DNA of 64,000 nucleotides from Meandrina meandrites (Eukaryota; Cnidaria; Anthozoa; Scleractinia; Meandrinidae): NCBI GenBank assembly GCA_963693305.1, contig OY855905.1, positions 46,065,395 to 46,129,394 of the forward strand, read 5' to 3'. Shown piece by piece: positions 56,873 to 64,000 of this stretch (position 1 is its first letter; each line of letters starts with the position of its first letter). The notes under the pieces were generated by a model. It saw only the letters and a program-made list of their open reading frames with translations, ran no database searches and was not told where the DNA came from. The position numbers and the translations under genes were made by a program.

Positions 56873-57489
56873 GTAACAACAAAAGGAGAAGCCAATTTTT
56901 GGCCTAGCTTTTTTCCTCTGCCAGCCTCTTCATGTTCTTTGCAGCTTCTTCTTTTTTCCCAATGCAAATCTTTTGTTTCACCGTCACGAAACTTGCTATC
57001 AATAACTTCTTTTGTCACTTTCCCTTCAATTTGCTATTACCATGTAAACAACCGTATTATGCCTTTGTGAAATTCTGTTCGCCGAAGCCAAGAAAGTATT
57101 ACTGAACATCATAATGATATGAGAAAATCTCATTTGCATTTACTTTCAACACACTTAATTTACATACGCGACTACAAAACTAGTTTCGTCAGAAGACCTC
57201 GTCAGTTGGTAGCCATATGCTGTAAAGAATTTTAAATTTCACACGACTTCGTATAACATTGCACAAAGAATAACCCTAGTATCTAGGCAACTTAAACGCT
57301 ATACAAATCAAAATACCAAAAAAAAAATAATTGCTAACGAAATCTAAAATAACAACGAGAATAGTAGTAAACATAGCAGTAACTTAAAACAAAATACAAA
57401 ATACATCTAAAGGAAGGAAATTTTCCAGAGTTCAGAATTCAGTTTCTATTGTGCAATAAAAATACAAAGAAATGTTTGTAGCTTGAATT
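56873..57489. other. Intron and 3' region of the Penelope-like element
   Basis: No exon. The last 300 bases before the endonuclease stop codon (minus strand) are the 3' UTR of the element and contain a hammerhead-like core at 57170-57205. Confidence 0.4.
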
Positions 57490-58155
57490 TCACGATTGCG
57501 TGACAACCGCTCTTGGGATCCGGAAATACGTCCACTCTTCTTTCGTGTTGATGAGTTGACCTTCTTCGGTTTGACTGATCATTACTGATTCTGTGATCTG
57601 CCTCAACATCGCGTCGTTTTGAAAAGTTCCTGTGACATTCATGGTGAAGCCGGCGATGTTACCTGCATGGACATCACAGCAATGTCTCCATAAAACAGAA
57701 CCTTCCTCTCGCTGTTCAAGGGCCTTCAAGTGTTCCTTACCGCGAGTGTAAGCACTCCGGGATGTTTCTCCGATGTACTTGTGGCGGCAAATTTGACAGA
57801 CGAGCTCATAAGTGACACCTGTGCTGCGACAAGACCCTTTTCCGCCAGTGCTACAGATTAGACAGTTGATGTTATTGCACTTTCTTTCTTGAAACGGGTC
57901 TGACCTTTGCAACATCCGTTTTAGGGTTACGCCTGACTGCTCGACCACGTTGATTTTAAAGCCTGTTTCCTTGATTTCTCTCATGAACAGGTTTCTTAAT
58001 TGAGATCTTGGTGTCGCTGGTGTGAGAACCGTTCTCTTACAGCTCCATGGCAATGCTGACCTTGCATTGATCACACACTTCGAGGCCACATCCTTAGAAT
58101 AAAACTCATGTAACACTACACACACCTCATCTCCTTCCTCTACTCCACCTTCCAC
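57490..58155 (-). mobile_element. Penelope-like element 1: linker and GIY-YIG endonuclease, internally deleted
   Basis: The minus-strand frame carries a cysteine-rich linker (CNNINCLICSTGGKGSC) and a GIY-YIG nuclease (TYELVCQICRHKYIGETSRSAY, with RGKEHL). These are the hallmarks of Penelope-like retroelements. Compared with the copy at 61891-62868 it lacks exactly 99 codons (297 bases) between RTVLT and PATPRSQ, leaving the frame open. It is separated from the RT frame by one TGA codon in the same frame. An annotated GTG start at 58155 is only the first codon after that stop region. Confidence 0.9.
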
Positions 58156-58170
58156 TTTTCTCCTTTCTAT

Positions 58171-58779
58171 TCAGACTCTCAAATCTAGTATGGGTAGCTT
58201 ACCATCCTCATGCCGTGAAGGATAATCCACCTCCAACTCGATCGATGAGTGAATGCTGTTGCCAATCTTCTGGACTAAAACCATACATCTTCTATCGGCT
58301 TTGACATCCCGCTCCTGCTCAGCTGCGCTGCCATCCTCGACTACCTTACCTTCACTCTCAACAAACTTGAGGCCTGCCTTGGGAGCGTTTATAACGACAT
58401 TTATGTCATCAACATACCTCTTGTACATCCTCAACCTCAACCCGTTCCCATCCATCTTGATTTTAAACTGCCTGTCCCACCAGACCATGAACAACTGAGC
58501 TAAAACACCAGTAAGTTCAAGACCTCCCGTTGACTGCAGTTTTATCTGCTTGTCGAACGTGTACACGTGGTTCTTCATAATGAAGGAGAGGGCTATCTTT
58601 AGAGCCTCAGTGAACATCTTCCTGATGGTTTCCTCATCAGCTTCTTCAGCAGGTGCCAGCCAAGGTTTGAACCTCTTGATCTTACTCTCATCTAAGGCAC
58701 AGCCTGTAATAGTGGGTGGTTGGCCTCTGCTGGTCTTGCACCGTGGACAGAACTGCAGCAACCCGACATCCCTAAACTC
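58171..58779 (-). mobile_element. Penelope-like element 1: RT fragment truncated by the duplication border
   Basis: The C-terminal 200 residues of the RT include the catalytic YVDDINVV box and the closing KLPILDLRV block. The 5' side ends at 58779, which is the junction of the 4.4-kb duplication, not a normal element end. The terminal TGA at 58171-58173 is the same as in copy 2. Confidence 0.9.
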
Positions 58780-59196
58780 AGCAGGCGACTAACCTTTTGT
58801 CCCCTCAACATTTGAAATTCCAATGTAAAAGGGCTTTTTTAGTAAAGAAAACATAAAGCTCCCGTGGACAATTGTAGTAAAACGAAGCGACGATTTTGCG
58901 ATCGCCATATTTACTCGGCGCCACATTGTTTCAGCGGCTTCTCCCAATACGGATACCGCGGGCGAAAACGTGGCATGACGGAATCATTTTCGTTCCGTTT
59001 CGGTGAAGAACAGATACTTTAGTTGCACACTTAGGTATAGAAATAGGGCCCCCATATGTCTTATACACAGAACGTAACAAGATACCAGCATAGTTCCAAC
59101 TAAATGGGAATAATAAGAGACCGTGCGTGAGACGAGTGAGGCCGAATTACATTTTAAAAATCGCTAAAATTTAGTATAACAACCTCTTTTGTACAG

Positions 59197-59427
59197 ACAT
59201 CTCCTGTTATCAGTGCTCAAGTAACATATCATTTGCTGACTGTGCAAGGAAACAAACAAGAGTGAACTGCACATTACCAATAAACCGCTGTGTCAAAACC
59301 ATATACACTTCAAAGGGCGACGACAAAAATGTAACATACTACAAAGGATGTGGCACAACTGATCAGTGCACAAAAACAGCCGAGAAATCATTTGTGGAAT
59401 GTTGCACTGGTGAATTGTGCAACAAAG
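59197..59427 (+). CDS. LU domain exon B3
   Basis: Third copy of exon B: same 77 residues, ten cysteines and GC donor. It has no exon A in front, because the 4.4-kb unit starts inside the A-B intron. Its acceptor TTTGTACAG and phase 1 still let it join in frame to C1. Confidence 0.88.
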
Positions 59428-60995
59428 GCAAGTTACATGTACTTATCTTACTCGACTTATTTGTTTTCTCTTGTATTAGGACAAGAGAGAAAGAGCAAGT
59501 GAATTTGAGGATAAAAAACGTGCCAGGAGTTCTCTACTGATATCGATGTCTTCTATAAATCGGCCGCTGATTCGTTGAAAACTGAAAAATAGTTTGGGTA
59601 AAGATTCTTGTTTTCTTATCCTCCATGCTGTCTGCTCTGTTCCTCGTAGCGTAAATTTGTTGAAACACCTACAACTACTCTTTTTCAGAGGATTAGATAA
59701 CACAAACGTAAGTACGAATCGTAGCCTGTTTGATCCACTCTGCGCACATGCTGGCGCTAAACGCGACGGTTTGTTTACATACGTTTCCGCTTAAATACTT
59801 TTGCAAGTACGCTATGCTGAAGTGTTTACCTGTTTTTTGCTTCTCTAAGTTTTGAAATGTTCTGTTGTGCGGCCACGATGTCCACCTGTAGTCCTTTTTA
59901 ACAAAATGTCAACGATATTAATTTCAAGCCTCGTTACCGGAAGCAATCATGAATAACAGTAATAAATTCTCACCGGGAGCCCCCACTGCCAAACGCCCCA
60001 GGTTGAGATAAGATATGGGAAAAGGTAAGCCCGGAGGCGGGAAGGAGCGGGAGCTAAGGCACAATGAGTAGTCATCGCTGCGGGGAGGAGGGTGAGGCGA
60101 CAATCTGATGTCTGGCGTCCGTTTTAACTAAGAGAGGAATAAACAGGGCAAAACAGGACTATTTATACTCGTATTTATACTTAATATGCATAACATATTC
60201 CCTTGAGGATATACAGAAGTGAGGGAATGAGAAAGTGAGATCTTAACGGAATTAGGGGCGTTGGTGCATGAGGACTCCTAGTGAGAATACTTGAATAGTC
60301 GGATACAACCGATTGCTGCCTACAACGAGCCCTCTCTGCTCTGTCCCAGGCAACATTTATTATATTTTTTTCTGGAATATAACGAACTCTAAATTTCTAT
60401 TATAACTTTTCTGGAATATGACGAATTCTAAAATTCAATTCTATGAAGAACGGTAGTGTTTTCTCTATATATCTGACACTACAGAGTCGATGAACAATTC
60501 TACACTTGCTTATATATAGATATGACCCGAATTGTCTTGCATGGTGTTAATGACACCGAATGTTCGTTTTGTAACGGATAAGCGAATAACGAATATCTGA
60601 GCGTCTACTTGTACTATGCATGAAGAATGGAATGCTACTTAGTAGCCATCAAGCACAAATGCCACAGTCTCGCTACATGCACAGTTTAAGTTATTTTGTA
60701 TTCCGGTGCATCCGTAGCCTATCAGAGGTTTTACTTTTGTGCAAATAATGTACTGGTTGGGCACATATAGCTTTTAAGCACCCTTGGCTTTCTACTCCTT
60801 TCTGCCTCTGCGCTCGCTTGTTCTCATATCGTATTCGTGCTTGGAGCGATTGGAAGTGAGTGCTCCCGGTGGCAAAATGTTACTGTATTTCTCCTTCGAG
60901 TTTGTTTATCAATTGCCGAAAAAGTGAATGAAAAATCTGTTTGTGTGGATTTTGATTAATTTATTAGCTGTTATTGATTCATTTTGTCTCGCTAG
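59428..60995. other. Intron between B3 and C2
   Basis: Copy of 55026-56593. No exon recognised. Confidence 0.5.
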
Positions 60996-61274
60996 AATCA
61001 GGGCTCAGATGTTTTCAATGCAGTAGCACAGTGTCTCATGAGGAATGCCAAAATCATCACAAAGAAGTCATGTGCAAGAGCTCCATGGACGATCGTTGTT
61101 ATTATGCGTCGATGCAGCAGACGTCGCAGGATGGGTCCAGTGTTACCAAGCTCTTTAGGCATGGATGTACCAATAACTGCTACTGTAATACCACTGCGAA
61201 ATTTTTTGAAGAGTGCAGTACTTCCAGTGTGAAATGCGACGTGCAATGCTGCAGCAAAAATTTATGCAATGAAG
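60996..61274 (+). CDS. LU domain exon C2
   Basis: Second copy of exon C with identical 93 residues, thirteen cysteines and the same splice sites. A T to C change in the following intron (56997 versus 61399) separates the copies. It is the last host exon seen in the window. The gene's end (stop codon, membrane anchor or GPI signal) must lie to the right. Confidence 0.88.
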
Positions 61275-61890
61275 GTAACAACAAAAGGAGAAGCCAATTT
61301 TTGGCCTAGCTTTTTTCCTCTGCCAGCCTCTTCATGTTCTTTGCAGCTTCTTCTTTTTTCCCAATGCAAATCTTTTGTTTCACCGTCACGAAACTTGCTA
61401 CCAATAACTTCTTTTGTCACTTTCCCTTCAATTTGCTATTACCATGTAAACAACCGTATTATGCCTTTGTGAAATTCTGTTCGCCGAAGCCAAGAAAGTA
61501 TTACTGAACATCATAATGATATGAGAAAATCTCATTTGCATTTACTTTCAACACACTTAATTTACATACGCGACTACAAAACTAGTTTCGTCAGAAGACC
61601 TCGTCAGTTGGTAGCCATATGCTGTAAAGAATTTTAAATTTCACACGACTTCGTATAACATTGCACAAAGAATAACCCTAGTATCTAGGCAACTTAAACG
61701 CTATACAAATCAAAATACCAAAAAAAAATAATTGCTAACGAAATCTAAAATAACAACGAGAATAGTAGTAAACATAGCAGTAACTTAAAACAAAATACAA
61801 AATACATCTAAAGGAAGGAAATTTTCCAGAGTTCAGAATTCAGTTTCTATTGTGCAATAAAAATACAAAGAAATGTTTGTAGCTTGAATT
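61275..61890. other. Intron and Penelope-like element 2 3' region
   Basis: Copy of 56873-57489 including the hammerhead-like core. No exon recognised. Confidence 0.4.
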
Positions 61891-62868
61891 TCACGATTGC
61901 GTGACAACCGCTCTTGGGATCCGGAAATACGTCCACTCTTCTTTCGTGTTGATGAGTTGACCTTCTTCGGTTTGACTGATCATTACTGATTCTGTGATCT
62001 GCCTCAACATCGCGTCGTTTTGAAAAGTTCCTGTGACATTCATGGTGAAGCCGGCGATGTTACCTGCATGGACATCACAGCAATGTCTCCATAAAACAGA
62101 ACCTTCCTCTCGCTGTTCAAGGGCCTTCAAGTGTTCCTTACCGCGAGTGTAAGCACTCCGGGATGTTTCTCCGATGTACTTGTGGCGGCAAATTTGACAG
62201 ACGAGCTCATAAGTGACACCTGTGCTGCGACAAGACCCTTTTCCGCCAGTGCTACAGATTAGACAGTTGATGTTATTGCACTTTCTTTCTTGAAACGGGT
62301 CTGACCTTTGCAACATCCGTTTTAGGGTTACGCCTGACTGCTCGACCACGTTGATTTTAAAGCCTGTTTCCTTGATTTCTCTCATGAACAGGTTTCTTAA
62401 TTGAGATCTTGGTGTCGCTGGTACGAAGATCACACTATCGAAACCACCCTTCCTGTACCAGGTTTCGCGCTTTCCCCGCCTCTCCTCAGCCCGTTCTAGC
62501 TGTTTCCAACTTCGTGGTCGGTAGAATGGTTGTTCGCCGCTAGCATCCAGCTCAATCAGACGGTTGTAAGCCTTTAGCGCTGAACGTACCACTTCCGCTC
62601 TGAACCTCTGATCGTATCCAGAGTACTGGAGGCGTTGCATCATGTGGTTCACATGGCCGACTGCTGTCTCCCAGGGAAGCTCTCTACTGCAGTTTAGAAG
62701 GATCCTCAGGACTTCTTGTGTGAGAACCGTTCTCTTACAGCTCCATGGCAATGCTGACCTTGCATTGATCACACACTTCGAGGCCACATCCTTAGAATAA
62801 AACTCATGTAACACTACACACACCTCATCTCCTTCCTCTACTCCACCTTCCACTTTTCTCCTTTCTAT
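61891..62868 (-). mobile_element. Penelope-like element 2: linker and GIY-YIG endonuclease, full length
   Basis: 320 readable codons. They comprise a helical linker (residues 46-144, absent from element 1), the cysteine-rich finger (KCNNINCLICSTGGKGSC, 191-208), then GIY-YIG with Y215, YIG 226-228, R237 and E240. In the same frame as the RT upstream, with a single TGA (62869-62871) between them. The enzyme would nick target DNA for primed reverse transcription. Reading through or recoding TGA would be needed for one RT-EN protein. Confidence 0.92.
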
Positions 62869-64000
62869 TCAGACTCTCAAATCTAGTATGGGTAGCTTAC
62901 CATCCTCATGCCGTGAAGGATAATCCACCTCCAACTCGATCGATGAGTGAATGCTGTTGCCAATCTTCTGGACTAAAACCATACATCTTCTATCGGCTTT
63001 GACATCCCGCTCCTGCTCAGCTGCGCTGCCATCCTCGACTACCTTACCTTCACTCTCAACAAACTTGAGGCCTGCCTTGGGAGCGTTTATAACGACATTT
63101 ATGTCATCAACATACCTCTTGTACATCCTCAACCTCAACCCGTTCCCATCCATCTTGATTTTAAACTGCCTGTCCCACCAGACCATGAACAACTGAGCTA
63201 AAACACCAGTAAGTTCAAGACCTCCCGTTGACTGCAGTTTTATCTGCTTGTCGAACGTGTACACGTGGTTCTTCATAATGAAGGAGAGGGCTATCTTTAG
63301 AGCCTCAGTGAACATCTTCCTGATGGTTTCCTCATCAGCTTCTTCAGCAGGTGCCAGCCAAGGTTTGAACCTCTTGATCTTACTCTCATCTAAGGCACAG
63401 CCTGTAATAGTGGGTGGTTGGCCTCTGCTGGTCTTGCACCGTGGACAGAACTGCAGCAACCCGACATCCCTCAACTCCGCTTCAGTTCTGTTCAGCGCTA
63501 GATATAATCCTAGCTCCTCAGCGTCTACACCAACAACTTGTACATCACTCGTGTAGAAAACTTCACACGCCTTCTCTACTGTAAAAGATATGTCCAAACT
63601 TGGGTACAGAGCCTTGACATCCGCCGACCCAATAACTACTTCCTCCGTGATGTTGCTACTATTCACCTCCTTGAAGCCTGCTAACATCTCTTCAGTGTTT
63701 AGGCACACACTCACTTCTTTCTTCCACACCTCCGTTAAGGTCATACTTATAAGATGGGACAGATTTCTGTTGTAGGCTGATACTGCTCCACAAACTGGTC
63801 GAACTGGTGGGCCGCTGTTTTGATCAGTTGTTGTCTTGTGATCTTTCCTCAGTGTATATAGAGGGGCAAGTGTACAGTCACTCACTAGCATGTTGCTCTT
63901 AATCCTCGCTTGCCCACCAACGACTTCGCCTGCATTCAGGAGTCTCACCCACATGACCGAATGTGCATTAGCTTCTTTTTGCAACCTCTCATGTAAACTC
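62869..64000 (-). mobile_element. Penelope-like element 2: reverse transcriptase (continues beyond window)
   Basis: 371 codons open to near the window end. Visible are PLYTLRKDHK, the RPVCGAVSAYNRNLS block, motif A (SADVKALYPSLD, 120-131), a QST.G block (251-255) and motif C (YVDDIN, 291-296), ending with LPILDLRV and TGA. These are typical of Penelope-like RTs. The N-terminal part lies right of the window. The RT is intact as far as it can be seen. Confidence 0.92.

Larger units (their letters stand above)
54378..58779 (+). repeat. 4,402-bp tandem duplication, left copy
   Basis: From AGCAGGCGACTAACC (within the A-B intron) to the middle of a Penelope-like RT gene. It carries exons B2 and C1. 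It is followed at 58780 by the same start sequence. The left copy overlaps the 5.5-kb copy 2 and lacks 297 bases that the right copy has. Confidence 0.95.
58780..63477 (+). repeat. 4.4-kb tandem duplication, right copy (4,698 bp)
   Basis: Equivalent to 54378-58779 with 297 extra bases in the Penelope endonuclease and one base less in an A run near 61720. It carries exons B3 and C2. The Penelope RT continues past 63477 without a break, so this copy keeps the original right flank. Confidence 0.95.

Noticed and set aside
58253..58792. Plus-strand frames opposite the Penelope RT (also 62951-63775)
   Set aside because: Antisense shadows of the RT gene.

Overview
This is eukaryotic genomic DNA, almost certainly from an anthozoan cnidarian and most likely a stony coral. 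It is AT-rich, has split genes with GT/GC-AG introns, and is crowded with retroelements (LINE, BEL/Pao, Ty3/gypsy, Penelope-like), a degraded Polinton/adintovirus-like element, tRNA-derived repeats and many short hairpin elements. The species call is inference from repeat and gene style; no search was run. Most long open frames here are mobile-element remnants. Host coding capacity is a few short exons.

The main host signal is a chain of plus-strand exons with matching splice phases. A signal-peptide-like first exon (8525-8588, phase 1 end) joins in frame to two exons that together encode a complete six-cysteine C-type lectin domain (16419-16615 and 34330-34546). The second lectin exon again ends in phase 1. 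Further downstream lie seven phase 1-1 exons, each encoding one complete Ly6/uPAR (LU, three-finger) domain: A1 48404, B1 49264, A2 53935, B2 54795, C1 56594, B3 59197, C2 60996. They may form one secreted lectin/multi-LU gene, or two adjacent genes. The phases permit a fusion but do not prove it.

The LU exons have multiplied by two nested tandem duplications. A 5,531-bp unit carries exons A and B (45304-50834 and 50835-56365). A 4,402-bp unit carries B, C and part of a Penelope-like element (54378-58779, repeated from 58780). The first unit begins inside a gypsy gag gene, so that retrotransposon landed before the duplication. Sequence variants shared by copies 2 and 3 suggest that the 4.4-kb duplication is the younger event.

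Region by region: 0-6.3 kb holds a broken LINE with a nested hairpin element, then the gag half of a BEL/Pao element. 6.3-16.4 kb holds a Crypton/KIAA1958-like exon, lectin exon 1, a SINE with clear target-site duplications, and tRNA-Thr-like repeats embedded in a satellite with a 161-bp higher-order period. 16.4-34.3 kb is the large second lectin intron: a 2-kb foldback element, LINE and Penelope fragments, a Polinton-like remnant (DNA polymerase B, probable capsid genes) and further inverted-repeat elements. 34.5-41 kb holds the last lectin exon, tandem tRNA repeats, a gypsy remnant lacking its integrase core and a decayed L1/Tx1-like LINE. 41-45.7 kb is a nearly full-length but broken Ty3/gypsy element with 120-bp LTRs. 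45.3-64 kb is the duplicated LU-exon region with two Penelope-like copies.
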